Shown here one piece after another: positions 54,981-64,000 of a stretch of DNA of 64,000 bases. Position 1 is the first letter of the stretch, and the number at the start of each line of letters is the position of its first letter. The notes below the pieces were generated by a model. That model did no database searches, had not been told where the DNA came from, and saw only the letters and a program-made list of their open reading frames with translations. The translations under genes and the position numbers were made by a program. The stretch is from Alphaproteobacteria bacterium (GTDB taxonomy: Bacteria > Pseudomonadota > Alphaproteobacteria > Rhodobacterales > Rhodobacteraceae), in contig JAUHXK010000005.1 of assembly GCA_030427405.1 (NCBI GenBank), positions 62,001-126,000 on the forward strand, written 5' to 3'.

Positions 54981-56786
54981 ATGCACAGAAGAGGCGCGCG
55001 CAGCATTCTGGCATGCTGGGTTCTTGGCGTACTGGTCGCCAGTACACCCGCGGGGGTGTTGGCCCTTGAAACCACACTGTCTGCCCCGGGTGCCTCAAAG
55101 GATCTGACCAAACGGCTGGAAGCGGCATCGTCAATCATGACCGCCGAGTCGCGCGGTCTGGACACCCCTCTCGAGGTGCTGTCGGCTGCGTTGTCGGATT
55201 ATCGCACGATTGTGCAGATCATGTATGACGCCGGGTATTTTGCACCCGCTGTCAGCATCAAGCTGGACGGGAAGGAAGCCGCCGATCTGAGTTCGCTCAG
55301 CGTTCCGGCCAAGATCAACCGGGCCAGAATTACAATCAAGACAGGGCCTGCCTTCACCTTTGGAACCGCCGTGGTTCAGCCGCTGGCGCCTGACACCGAG
55401 TTGCCCGAACAATTCGCGTCCGGCAAACCCGCAACCACCGGAGCGATACAACAGGCCGCTTCTGCCGGGGTGCAGGCATGGAGAGACGCAGGCCACGCCA
55501 AGGCAACTGTTGCAGATCAAAAGATCATCGCGCGTCACGCGCAGGCGCGGCTGGACGCCCGCATCGACCTGGCGCAGGGGCCGCGACTGAAATTCGGCAA
55601 GATGTACATCCACGGCGACACCGATGTCCGGCACCGTTCGATCGAAAAGATCGCGGGTTTTCCAACGGGCCAGGTCTATTCTCCGGCGGGCGTGCAGAAG
55701 GTCGGCACCCGTCTGCGCCGGACCGGCACGTTCAACGTCGTGTCCATTCAGGAACGGGAAACGCCAAACCCCGACGGAACACTGGATTTCGACGCCACCT
55801 TCGAAGATATGCCCAAACGGCGCCTGACCTTTGGCGTTGAACTGGCATCGCGCGAGGGGCTGGACGTCACGGCGACCTGGACACACCGCAACGTGTTCCG
55901 GCGCGCCGAGCGACTGCGATTTGAAGCCGCGGTCAGAAATATCGGCGGATCAGAGGATATCGACGGGCGCATCGGCCTGAGGCTGGATCAGCCCGACCGC
56001 CTGGGCCCCGATGACAACACCTTCTGGAGCGCCCTTCTGGAACGACGCAACACCGACAATTACAACGTCACGATTGCCTCGCTGGCCTATGGTGCGCGAC
56101 GGACATTCTCGGACCAGCTCTATGCCGAGGCCTCGGCCGGGTTCCAATGGTCAGACGCGGATGACGCCTATGGCGACCGGCGCAAGTTCCGGTATTTTAT
56201 CATCCCCTTCCGGTCGGAATGGGACAAGCGTGACAGCAAGGTCAGCGCGACGCGCGGGTTTTACCTGGACAGCCAGATCATGCCTTTTGCGGGCTTCTCC
56301 GGAACGGATAGCGGAATTCGCATGTTCTTTGATGGCCGCGCCTATACCAGCTTTGGGACAGGCGGCGGCCTGGTCCTGGCAGGCCGTGTTCAGGTCGGCT
56401 CGGTAATCGGGCCACCCGCCGACGGCGTCACTCCGGATTTCCTGTTCTTCTCTGGCGGCGCGGGCACGGTCCGGGGCCAACCTTATGAAAGTCTGGGCAT
56501 TCCGGTCGGATCAGGCGTGGCAGGCGGGCGATCCTTTATCGGCCTGTCCGGCGAGGTTCGCGGGAAGGTCACGCAAAACCTGTCGCTGGTCGGTTTCTAT
56601 GATTACGGCGTCGTGGATACGTCCTCGTTTATCGGGTCGGGGGCCGAAGACCATGCCGGGGCCGGGCTTGGCGTTCGGTATGATCTCGGTGGCTTTGGGC
56701 CTTTGCGGTTTGACCTGGCCTACCCGGTTTCGGGCGATACCGGGGACGGGCTGCAATTCTATCTCGGGATAGGACAGGCGTTTTGA
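54981..56786 (+). CDS. tamA: Outer-membrane translocation protein TamA
   Basis: TamA is an Omp85-family barrel that with TamB helps insert certain outer-membrane proteins. The 601-residue protein has a signal peptide (cleavage near VLA, residue 27) and POTRA-like domains to about 270. The C-terminal 16-strand barrel carries the late stretch FFSGGAGTVRGQPYESLGIP with the conserved Arg of Omp85 (VRGY-like). It ends GLQFYLGIGQAF with an aromatic final residue. The start ATG at 54981 is chosen over the open frame that continues upstream into puuD. Its stop overlaps the tamB TTG. Confidence 0.93.
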   Translation: MHRRGARSILACWVLGVLVASTPAGVLALETTLSAPGASKDLTKRLEAASSIMTAESRGLDTPLEVLSAALSDYRTIVQIMYDAGYFAPAVSIKLDGKEAADLSSLSVPAKINRARITIKTGPAFTFGTAVVQPLAPDTELPEQFASGKPATTGAIQQAASAGVQAWRDAGHAKATVADQKIIARHAQARLDARIDLAQGPRLKFGKMYIHGDTDVRHRSIEKIAGFPTGQVYSPAGVQKVGTRLRRTGTFNVVSIQERETPNPDGTLDFDATFEDMPKRRLTFGVELASREGLDVTATWTHRNVFRRAERLRFEAAVRNIGGSEDIDGRIGLRLDQPDRLGPDDNTFWSALLERRNTDNYNVTIASLAYGARRTFSDQLYAEASAGFQWSDADDAYGDRRKFRYFIIPFRSEWDKRDSKVSATRGFYLDSQIMPFAGFSGTDSGIRMFFDGRAYTSFGTGGGLVLAGRVQVGSVIGPPADGVTPDFLFFSGGAGTVRGQPYESLGIPVGSGVAGGRSFIGLSGEVRGKVTQNLSLVGFYDYGVVDTSSFIGSGAEDHAGAGLGVRYDLGGFGPLRFDLAYPVSGDTGDGLQFYLGIGQAF

Positions 56787-59700
56787 TCCGGCAACTTTCA
56801 TATCCCGTCCTGATCTCGGCGCTGACCATCGGGCTGCCCGCGACGCTGACCGCGCAGGAAAGTGACGATACGGGCGGCGGAAGTATGCTTGAGAACTTCC
56901 TGCAGGACACCCTGTCGGGCGACGACAGAAATATCCGGGTGACCGGCCTGTCCGGCGCGCTGAGTTCGCGGGCCACGATCGAACAGATCACGGTGGCGGA
57001 TGATCAAGGCATCTGGCTGACGATCCGCAACGCCGAGCTTGACTGGAACCGGCTAGCCCTGCTTCGGGGTCGGTTTTCGGTCAATGCCCTGATCGCGGAA
57101 GAGATCGACATTGCGCGAACGCCCGGGCCCACGACCACAGATGACCCCGGCGCATCCGCCGAAACCCAACCCTTTCAGTTGCCCGACCTGCCTGTGTCCA
57201 TCGAAATCGGTGAGATCCGGGTCGATGACCTGTCACTGGGCGAGCCGGTCATTGGCGTTGCCGCAGTTCTTGAGATGTTCGGGACCCTGACATTGGCGGA
57301 TGGCGCTTTGGACACCAAGCTGGACATCAACCGGCTTGACCGGGCGGGGGACACGATTGGCCTGATCGCAGGTTTTGAAAACACCTCGCGCGACATCACG
57401 CTTGATCTGACTGTCCAAGAGGCATCGGGCGGGTTGATTTCGACCGCGCTGAACATTCCCGATGCGCCCCCGATCGGCCTGCGGGCCAAGGGCGCAGGTC
57501 CGGTGGACGATTTCACAGCCGATATTGCGCTCAGCAGTGACGGCACGGACCGGGTTTCGGGCCAGGTTCGCCTGCGCTCGGCTGGCCAAGCGGGTCAAGC
57601 AAATAATGCTGATAGCGATGGCATCGCCTTTACCGCCGATCTGGGCGGGGACCTGACGCCTTTTCTTGCCGAGGATCTGGACCCGTTCTTTGGAACGGAC
57701 ACCCGCCTTTACCTGAACGGTCAAACTGCATCCGACGGCGCGCTGGACATCCCCGACCTTGAACTTACATCCGAGGCGCTGAAGCTTGAGGGGCAGTTGA
57801 GCCTGGCCGCGGGCGGCATGCTGCGCCTGGCCGCAATCCAGGGGCGCATAACTCCGCCCGGCGGGACCAGCAGCGTCATCCTGCCGGTCGGCGCCGGGGA
57901 CACATCCATCGGCGCGGCGCAATTGTCCGCCCTGTTCGACCTGCGCAACGGAAACCTGTGGGACCTGAGCGTGACCGCCGACAAGGTGGCGACACCGCAA
58001 CTTACACTGGGCCATGCCCGTATCGCCGGACAGGGCACGCTGGATCAGTCGGCGGGCCTGTCTGTCGACGGCGATTTGCAAGCGGCGCTGGATGGAATCG
58101 CCCTGTCGGACAGCGCGTTGAACACCGCAATTGGCAACCGCGTCACCCTTGACGGGCAGTTCACCTATGGGGCCGACCAGTCATTGCGCCTTTCGGCGTT
58201 CGAATTGGCCGGTTCCGATTACACGCTGGGCGCTGATGCCCTGGTCAGCGGTCTGTCCACCGGGTTGCAGGTCGACGGCTCGGCCACGCTGGCGGCCCGC
58301 GATCTGGCGCGTTTCTCTGACCTGGCCGGGTTGGATCTGGGCGGCAGCGCGCAGGCAAGCGTCACGGGCAACGGCTCACCCCTGGAAGGCAGCTTTGACG
58401 GCAAGCTCGAGGTCAATGGCAAGGACCTTGTCACCGGCAGGGATGATATCGATCCGGTCATCAAGGGCGAGACCGACATCGTGCTGGATGCTCGGCGCGG
58501 CACCGATGGCGTAACGATCCGCGACTTGTCCGTATCGGCTGCGGCGCTGACGGCACAGGCAAGCGGCGCCATTACAACGCCGGGCGGAAACATGAACATT
58601 GACGGACAGGCCCGCGTAAACGCGCGGGACCTTTCGGTTCTTTCGGGCCTGGCCAAGCGGGAACTTTCGGGCGCAGTGCAGGCGCGGCTTGATGGTCAGG
58701 GAACCGTTCAAACCCTGGAGTTCGACGGCACGGCCGAGGTCGTAGGGACGAATATTCAGACCGGCATGGCCCAATTCGACCCGCTGCTGACTGGCCAGAC
58801 AAAGCTGCGTTTCGACGGGGCGCGGACCGGCGACCGGATCGTCATTCGCGATGCAACCGTGAACGGCACCGCGCTGACCGCCCAGGTTCAGGCCACGATC
58901 GACGACCCCGCGGGGGCCTTGGCCGTCGATGGTCAGGCCAAGCTTGACGCGCCCGATCTGTCGTTGTTTTCGGGGATTGCCGGGCGCGACCTGTCCGGCT
59001 CGATTTCTGCGGAACTGGCAGGGCGCGGCGCCAGGAACAGCCAGCAATTCGACATCAAGGGCAATGTCACGGCCAATGATCTTGCCGCTGGCATTGAAGC
59101 AGTAGACAAATTGATTCAGGGGCAGACAACGCTGAGCGTTGACGCCCAGAACAATGATGATGGGCTGAATATCCGGGCATTCCACCTGAAAGGCAACGCC
59201 CTGACCGCCAGCGCATCCGGCCGCCTTGACCAACAGGCCGGTGGGTTGAACTTTTCGGCCGCCCTTGATGATCTGAACCGTGTCTCGGGCACGCTGTCCG
59301 GGCCTTTGAAGCTGGACGGTAATGTCGCCCCGACAGGCAACGGGTTGTCAGGAAACGCCAAGTTGCAGGGGCCCGACAGTTCTTATGCCACCCTGGTCGG
59401 AGAGGTCACGACCGACGGGGCCGCTGATCTGGATTTCGATGCGCAGTTCAATCGCATCGAACGGTTTGTCCCCGATTTTCCCGGCAGCCTGTCCGCCAAA
59501 GGCAGCGCCAAACGCAAGGCGGGCGTCTGGACGATTGATGCGACCGCAGCCGGCCCCGCCGAAATCACAAGCAACGTGGCCGGAACATTCGACGAAACCT
59601 CTGGCGAGGCGGACCTGACGGCGCAAGGCGGCATCAATATCGGTATCGCAAACGCGTTCATTTCGCCCAACAAGATCGACGGCAATGCCCGGTTTGACCT

Positions 59701-60895
59701 GACCCTGAAGGGCGCGCCAGCGTTGGATTCGCTGCGTGGGACAGTCACGACCAGTGGCACATCGATGGCCATTCCCAGCATCGGGCAAACCTTCACCGGG
59801 ATTGGCGGATCGGTAGAGTTTGCACAAAGCCGGGCGACGGTTGGCCTCAAGGGTCAGATGCGCGCCGGCGGTAACTTCACGGTGTCTGGGCCGGTGGATC
59901 TGACACCGCCATTCAATGCCCAGATAACGGCTGCTCTCAACAATCTCGTCCTTACGGACAACCTGCTTTATGAAACGACGTTGAACGGTCAGGTCGCCAT
60001 GACCGGAGCCCTGACCGGGAACAGCTCGATCGCGGGGCAAATCAATTTTGGCGACACCAATATCAACCTCGCCGCCGCGTCCGGGGCAGTTGGTGCAGCG
60101 CCGATCCCGGATATCGAACATTTGAATGAACGCCGGGCAAGCTTTGTCACACGTGAACGTGCCCAACTGGTCAAAACCGATGACGAAACCAAAAGCGCTT
60201 CGCGCATTTCCCTGGATGTCGGGCTGGTGGCCCCCAAGGCCGTGTTTGTCCGGGGGCGTGGCGTGAATGCCGAATTGGGCGGTCGGATTAATATCGGAGG
60301 CACAACCACTTCTGTCGTGCCTTCCGGGCAAATTGAATTGATCCGGGGCAATATCGACATTCTCGGGCGCCGGTTGGCTTTGACCAAGGGGATCGTCACC
60401 CTACAGGGCGACCTGACGCCTTATATCGAGTTTGCGTCATCAACCAGCACCTCTGATGGCACCGCGACCATCGAAATCGCCGGTCCGCTGGATTCGCCCG
60501 AGGTGGACGTGTATTCCGACCCCGAACGCCCGGCCGAAGAAGCCTTGGCCATGCTGCTTTTTGGCAACCGCTTTTCCGAGCTGTCGCCCTTTGTCATCGC
60601 TCAGATGGCCGCCTCGCTTGCGCAACTCAGCGGCGCAGGGGGGGATGCAACCAAGGGGCTTCGTGATTCGACCGGCGTCGACACCGTTGATATCGGCGCG
60701 ACCGAAGGCGGCGCCGGGCGTCTTGGCGCAGGAGCGTATCTAAGTGACAACCTTTATACCGATTTCACGGTCAACACCGAGGGCGATACCGAAGTGAACC
60801 TGAACCTTGATGTCACCGACAATTTCACGGTTCGCGGAACCGTGGACGGCAAAGGTGAAACAGGCATCGGTATCTTTTTCGAACGAGATTACTAG
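56783..60895 (+). CDS. tamB: TamB translocation/assembly protein
   Basis: A 1370-residue periplasm-spanning protein, anchored in the inner membrane by an N-terminal signal-type helix (residues 1-25), partner of TamA. The DUF490 C-terminal domain carries DSPEVDVYSDPERPAEEALAMLLFG at about residues 1237-1261. The start is TTG at 56783 overlapping the tamA stop as TTGA; the signal sequence begins there and no other start fits. Three near-identical-length repeats of 109 residues (505-831) are described separately. Confidence 0.95.
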   Translation: MIRQLSYPVLISALTIGLPATLTAQESDDTGGGSMLENFLQDTLSGDDRNIRVTGLSGALSSRATIEQITVADDQGIWLTIRNAELDWNRLALLRGRFSVNALIAEEIDIARTPGPTTTDDPGASAETQPFQLPDLPVSIEIGEIRVDDLSLGEPVIGVAAVLEMFGTLTLADGALDTKLDINRLDRAGDTIGLIAGFENTSRDITLDLTVQEASGGLISTALNIPDAPPIGLRAKGAGPVDDFTADIALSSDGTDRVSGQVRLRSAGQAGQANNADSDGIAFTADLGGDLTPFLAEDLDPFFGTDTRLYLNGQTASDGALDIPDLELTSEALKLEGQLSLAAGGMLRLAAIQGRITPPGGTSSVILPVGAGDTSIGAAQLSALFDLRNGNLWDLSVTADKVATPQLTLGHARIAGQGTLDQSAGLSVDGDLQAALDGIALSDSALNTAIGNRVTLDGQFTYGADQSLRLSAFELAGSDYTLGADALVSGLSTGLQVDGSATLAARDLARFSDLAGLDLGGSAQASVTGNGSPLEGSFDGKLEVNGKDLVTGRDDIDPVIKGETDIVLDARRGTDGVTIRDLSVSAAALTAQASGAITTPGGNMNIDGQARVNARDLSVLSGLAKRELSGAVQARLDGQGTVQTLEFDGTAEVVGTNIQTGMAQFDPLLTGQTKLRFDGARTGDRIVIRDATVNGTALTAQVQATIDDPAGALAVDGQAKLDAPDLSLFSGIAGRDLSGSISAELAGRGARNSQQFDIKGNVTANDLAAGIEAVDKLIQGQTTLSVDAQNNDDGLNIRAFHLKGNALTASASGRLDQQAGGLNFSAALDDLNRVSGTLSGPLKLDGNVAPTGNGLSGNAKLQGPDSSYATLVGEVTTDGAADLDFDAQFNRIERFVPDFPGSLSAKGSAKRKAGVWTIDATAAGPAEITSNVAGTFDETSGEADLTAQGGINIGIANAFISPNKIDGNARFDLTLKGAPALDSLRGTVTTSGTSMAIPSIGQTFTGIGGSVEFAQSRATVGLKGQMRAGGNFTVSGPVDLTPPFNAQITAALNNLVLTDNLLYETTLNGQVAMTGALTGNSSIAGQINFGDTNINLAAASGAVGAAPIPDIEHLNERRASFVTRERAQLVKTDDETKSASRISLDVGLVAPKAVFVRGRGVNAELGGRINIGGTTTSVVPSGQIELIRGNIDILGRRLALTKGIVTLQGDLTPYIEFASSTSTSDGTATIEIAGPLDSPEVDVYSDPERPAEEALAMLLFGNRFSELSPFVIAQMAASLAQLSGAGGDATKGLRDSTGVDTVDIGATEGGAGRLGAGAYLSDNLYTDFTVNTEGDTEVNLNLDVTDNFTVRGTVDGKGETGIGIFFERDY
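58295..59275 (+). repeat. Three 109-residue tandem repeats inside TamB
   Basis: Repeats start at residues 505, 614 and 723 of TamB, each exactly 109 residues long with no insertions. They share A(R/P)DL..(F/L)S.(L/I)A near the start, F(D)G or FD at about 34, G(E/Q)T at 58-60, and ALTA near 84-88 in each. A diverged half-repeat precedes them. At DNA level they are diverged, so the duplication is old. Confidence 0.85.
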
Positions 60896-60927
60896 GCCCC
60901 GCACGCCTGCCGGGCAGAATGGTCAGA

Positions 60928-60945
60928 GCGGCCCGTCAGGGCCGC
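60928..60945. terminator. Hairpin between convergent tamB and fdsA, weak
   Basis: A perfect 7-bp stem (60928-60934 with 60939-60945) and a 4-base loop lie between the convergent tamB and fdsA genes. No T-run follows on either strand, so its activity as terminator is unproven. Confidence 0.3.
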
Positions 60946-60966
60946 CCCTGTCATGCGCATCCTGAC

Positions 60967-63750
60967 CTATTCAGCGGCAATCGCGTCGTCGATCTTGTCC
61001 ACACGGATGGCCGAGAACTTGAACTCGGGGATCTTGCCATAAGGGTCGATGGCCGAGTTGGTCAGGATATTCGCCGCCGCCTCGACATAGGCAAACGGGA
61101 TGAACACCATATCCTCGGCAATCGCCCGGTCGGCGCGAACCATGATCTCGATCGAGCCGCGCCGCGTGGTCAGACGGATCATCTCACCCGGTTCGATCCC
61201 CATCAGCTTGAGCGTGCGGGGGTTCATCGAACAGTTCGCTTCCGGTTCCACGGCGTCCAGAACCGTGGCGCGGCGAGTCATTGAACCCGTATGCCAATGT
61301 TCCAACTGACGGCCAGTTGTGGCGATCATCGGGTATTCGTCATCTGGTGCCTCATCCGGCGGAATGACACTGGCCGGGGTGAACCGGGCGCGCCCGTCGG
61401 CGCGCGGGAAACCATCGCCAAACACGATGGGCTGACCGGGATCGGTTTCGCTGAGCGAAGGATAGGTGATGGTCTCGGTCTCAAGTCGTTCCCAGGTGAT
61501 GTTGTCCAGCGATGCCATCGTCAGCTTCATCTCGGCAAAGACCTGGCTCACGTCGGTGTAATCCCAGTTCAACCCGATCCGCTGCGCCAGTTCGACGGTG
61601 ATCTTCCAATCCTCGCGCGCCTCACCCGGAGGGGCCACGGCGGGACGCACACGCTGCACCTGACGGTTGGTGTTCGACACGGTGCCGTTCTTTTCATACA
61701 GCGCCGAGGCGGGCAGGATGATATCGGCATAGTTCGCCGTTTCGGTCAGGAAGATATCCTGCACAATCATCAGGTCCAGCTTGGCCAGCGCATCGCGCGC
61801 GTGGTTTACATCGGGGTCGGACATGGCCGGATTTTCACCCTGTATATACATGCCCTTGATGTTGCCCGCATATGCCTGATCGATAATCTCGGTAACGGTC
61901 AGGCCCTTCTCGTTCGAGAAATCGTCCGAGTTCCACACGTTGTTGAACTTGGCACGAATGCTGTCATCGGTGACGGACTGATAGTCCGGCAGGAACATCG
62001 GGATCAGACCCGCGTCCGAGGCCCCCTGCACGTTGTTCTGACCGCGCAGCGGGTGCAGACCCGCGCCGGGTTTGCCCACATTGCCGGTCATCAAGGCCAA
62101 CGAGATCAGGCACCGCGAGTTATCCGTACCGTGAATATGCTGGCTGACGCCCATACCCCAGAAAATCAGCCCCGCCTTGGCCTGCGCAAACGTGCGCGCG
62201 ACGCGGCGCAGCTGATCCGGTTCGATGCCACAGATCGGCGACATCGCCTCGGGCGTGAAGGCGCGCAGGTGCTCTTTCTCGGCCTCCCAATTCTCGGTCC
62301 AGCGGTGGATGTACTGGCTGTCATACAGCTCTTCCTCGACGATCACATTCATGATCGCGTTGAGCATCGAGACATCGGCCCCCGGACGGAACTGCAGCAT
62401 CTCATCGGCAAACTTGCGCATGCCAACGCCGCGCGGGTCCATCACGATCAGCTTGCCGCCGCGTTTTGTGAACTGCTTGAAATAGGTCGCCGCAACCGGG
62501 TGGTTCTCGATCGGGTTGGCCCCGATGATGATCGCCACATCCGCGTTTTCGATCTCGTTAAAGGTCGCGGTCACAGCGCCCGAGCCGACGTTTTCGATCA
62601 GAGCAGCAACGGACGACGCGTGGCACAAGCGGGTGCAGTGGTCGACGTTGTTGTGCTTGAATCCCTGACGGATGAACTTCTGAAACAGATAGGCTTCTTC
62701 ATTGGTGCATTTGGCCGAGCCAAAGCCCGCAACGCTGCGCGGGTCTTCTTCGCGCAAGGTTTTCAGCTTGGTTGCGGCCAGATCCATCGCCTCTTCCCAG
62801 CTCGCCTCGCGGAAATGGGTGGACAGGTTGCCCGGATCGACGTTCAGACCCTTGGCCGGTGCGTCCTCACGCCGGATCAGCGGCGTGGTCAAGCGGTGCG
62901 GGTGGTGGATGTAGTCAAAGCCGAACCGGCCTTTGACACACAGGCGGCCTTCGTTAGCGGGGCCGTTGATGCCCTCGACATATTTGACCTTACCGTCCTT
63001 GACCTTCAGCGAGACCTTACAGCCCACGCCACAGAACGGGCAGACGCTTTCGGTTTCAGAGTCGTAGTCCTTGCTGTCACCCTTCTGCTGATCGTCCAGC
63101 ACCGTGGCGGGCATCAGCGCGCCGGTTGGGCAGGCCTGAACGCATTCACCACAGGCCACACAGGTTGAATCGCCCATCGGGTCGTTCTGGTCGAACACAA
63201 CCTGCGCAGTATGACCGCGACCGGCCATGCCGATCACGTCATTCACCTGCACTTCACGGCAGGCGCGGACGCAGAGGTTACAGTTGATGCAGGCGTCCAG
63301 ATTGACGCGCATCGCAACGTGGCTGTCATCCAGCAGCGGAATCTTTTCAGCCTCTTTCGCCGGGAAACGGCTGTCGCTGACATCGTTCAGCTTGGCCATG
63401 TCCCAGAAATGGCTGGAGGTGTCATGGGCTTCTTCGGGCTGATCGGCAACCAGCAGTTCCATGACCATGGCGCGCGATTTCTCGGCCCGGTCGCTGTCGG
63501 TCTTGACGACCATACCGTCTGCGGCGGGGCGGATACACGAGGCGACCAGCGTGCGCTCGCCTTCCACCTCAACCATACAGGCGCGGCAGTTGCCATCAGG
63601 GCGGTATCCCGGCTGTGGCTTGTGGCACAGGTGAGGAATGGTGAACCCCTGCCCCTTGGCGGCTTCCCAGATGGTCCAGCCCTCGGGCACGGTGACTTCT
63701 TCGCCATTCAGGTTGAAGGTGACGGTCTTGGTTGGGCTTGCGTCAAGCAT
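60967..63750 (-). CDS. fdsA: NAD-dependent formate dehydrogenase alpha subunit
   Basis: The 927-residue molybdenum subunit oxidises formate to CO2. In order it shows an N-terminal [2Fe-2S] domain (LCHKPQPGYRPDGNCRACM, about residues 41-59), two ferredoxin-type clusters (CINCNLCVRAC and CVACGECVQAC), a further cluster (CPFCGVGCKV) and the molybdopterin domain. The metal-ligand Cys376 lies in DHCTRLCH, so the enzyme uses cysteine, not selenocysteine, and His377 follows. Convergent with tamB. It lies 14 bases downstream of the beta subunit gene. Confidence 0.96.
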   Translation of the reverse strand: MLDASPTKTVTFNLNGEEVTVPEGWTIWEAAKGQGFTIPHLCHKPQPGYRPDGNCRACMVEVEGERTLVASCIRPAADGMVVKTDSDRAEKSRAMVMELLVADQPEEAHDTSSHFWDMAKLNDVSDSRFPAKEAEKIPLLDDSHVAMRVNLDACINCNLCVRACREVQVNDVIGMAGRGHTAQVVFDQNDPMGDSTCVACGECVQACPTGALMPATVLDDQQKGDSKDYDSETESVCPFCGVGCKVSLKVKDGKVKYVEGINGPANEGRLCVKGRFGFDYIHHPHRLTTPLIRREDAPAKGLNVDPGNLSTHFREASWEEAMDLAATKLKTLREEDPRSVAGFGSAKCTNEEAYLFQKFIRQGFKHNNVDHCTRLCHASSVAALIENVGSGAVTATFNEIENADVAIIIGANPIENHPVAATYFKQFTKRGGKLIVMDPRGVGMRKFADEMLQFRPGADVSMLNAIMNVIVEEELYDSQYIHRWTENWEAEKEHLRAFTPEAMSPICGIEPDQLRRVARTFAQAKAGLIFWGMGVSQHIHGTDNSRCLISLALMTGNVGKPGAGLHPLRGQNNVQGASDAGLIPMFLPDYQSVTDDSIRAKFNNVWNSDDFSNEKGLTVTEIIDQAYAGNIKGMYIQGENPAMSDPDVNHARDALAKLDLMIVQDIFLTETANYADIILPASALYEKNGTVSNTNRQVQRVRPAVAPPGEAREDWKITVELAQRIGLNWDYTDVSQVFAEMKLTMASLDNITWERLETETITYPSLSETDPGQPIVFGDGFPRADGRARFTPASVIPPDEAPDDEYPMIATTGRQLEHWHTGSMTRRATVLDAVEPEANCSMNPRTLKLMGIEPGEMIRLTTRRGSIEIMVRADRAIAEDMVFIPFAYVEAAANILTNSAIDPYGKIPEFKFSAIRVDKIDDAIAAE

Positions 63751-63764
63751 GGCTCTGTCTCCCT

Positions 63765-64000
63765 TCAGATTTCGTCAGCGAAATGTTTCATGACCATGCG
63801 GATCGGGTTCGGGGCGGCCTGCCCCAGGCCGCAGATCGAGGCGTCGCCCATGACCTGACACAGATCTTCCAGCAGGTCCTGATCCCACTTGTCGGCCTGC
63901 ATCAGCTTCACCGCCTTCTCGCAGCCTGCCCGGCAGGGGGTGCACTGGCCGCAGCTTTCATCCTCGAAGAACCGCAGCATGTTCAGCGCGGCATCGCGGG
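63765..64000 (-). CDS. fdsB: Formate dehydrogenase beta subunit, C-terminal end only
   Basis: The frame runs off the right edge, so only about 77 residues are visible. They carry the NuoF-type 4Fe-4S site SCGQCTPCRAGC and the following Cys in DASICGLGQAAPNP, matching the FdsB flavin/NAD subunit. The true start is beyond 64000. It precedes fdsA by 14 bases, so both are in one operon. Confidence 0.9.
   Translation of the reverse strand, partial: RDAALNMLRFFEDESCGQCTPCRAGCEKAVKLMQADKWDQDLLEDLCQVMGDASICGLGQAAPNPIRMVMKHFADEI

Noticed and set aside
61291..63168. Long open frame of 625 codons on the plus strand
   Set aside because: Antisense to fdsA.

Overview
The window is high-GC, densely packed DNA from an alphaproteobacterium, most likely a marine Rhodobacteraceae (Roseobacter-type) chromosome. 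The support is the gene set and order: a ruvCAB - ybgC - tolQRAB - pal - ybgF - tilS - ftsH series on one strand, a DUF1127 small protein, Pcs-type phosphatidylcholine synthase, DUF484-xerC, a Tad-pilus end, a membrane-type urate oxidase (PuuD) and an NAD-dependent molybdenum formate dehydrogenase. I see no rRNA, tRNA, CRISPR array, insertion sequence or prophage. It looks like core chromosome with one small catabolic island.

Layout. 1-3.3 kb: the end of a Tad/Flp pilus locus (two TPR proteins, prepilin peptidase, an uncharacterised AAA ATPase). 3.4-6.5 kb: an Lhr-type DNA helicase and its PdeM phosphoesterase partner, without the ligase and exonuclease that usually go with them. 6.5-11.2 kb, minus strand: a membrane-anchored LytTR regulator, then fhs - chorismate mutase - folD (formate entry into one-carbon metabolism), then a MOSC protein. 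11.3-22.9 kb, minus strand: ruvCAB, an unknown protein coupled to ybgC, the complete tol-pal set, tilS and ftsH, closed by a strong terminator. 22.9-24 kb: a regulatory-looking gap with a perfect 14-bp inverted repeat before a DUF1127 gene, and a small membrane protein.

24-43.4 kb: housekeeping genes. These are prmA, an MFS transporter, priA, a transaldolase-like aldolase, DUF484-xerC, pcs, a Gre-factor-like protein, a DNA-alkyltransferase, ileS, a giant DUF2339 membrane protein, a VIT-family transporter, ycjX-GNAT-ycjF and truA. 43.4-47.1 kb: a NicO metal exporter/importer with DUF1007 partner, a thioesterase and an acyl-CoA dehydrogenase.

47.3-54.8 kb: the purine (urate) degradation island. 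PuuD, HIU hydrolase, a PuuE-OHCU decarboxylase fusion, ureidoglycine aminohydrolase and ureidoglycolate lyase take urate to glyoxylate, with a LysR regulator and two candidate operators. Allantoate amidohydrolase is missing here, while a GAPDH and two small secreted proteins are mixed in. 55-60.9 kb: tamA-tamB, with three 109-residue tandem repeats in TamB. 61-64 kb: the formate dehydrogenase alpha subunit and the end of the beta subunit, which run off the right edge.

Coding starts were moved from the longest open frame where a ribosome binding site or family alignment argued for it. Several starts are non-ATG (tilS, priA, hiuH and tamB use TTG). No clearly novel multi-gene system stands out. 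The best leads are the Tad-associated ATPase, the Gre-like protein, the YbgC-coupled unknown, the TamB repeats and the dyads at 23153-23185 and 52188-52210.
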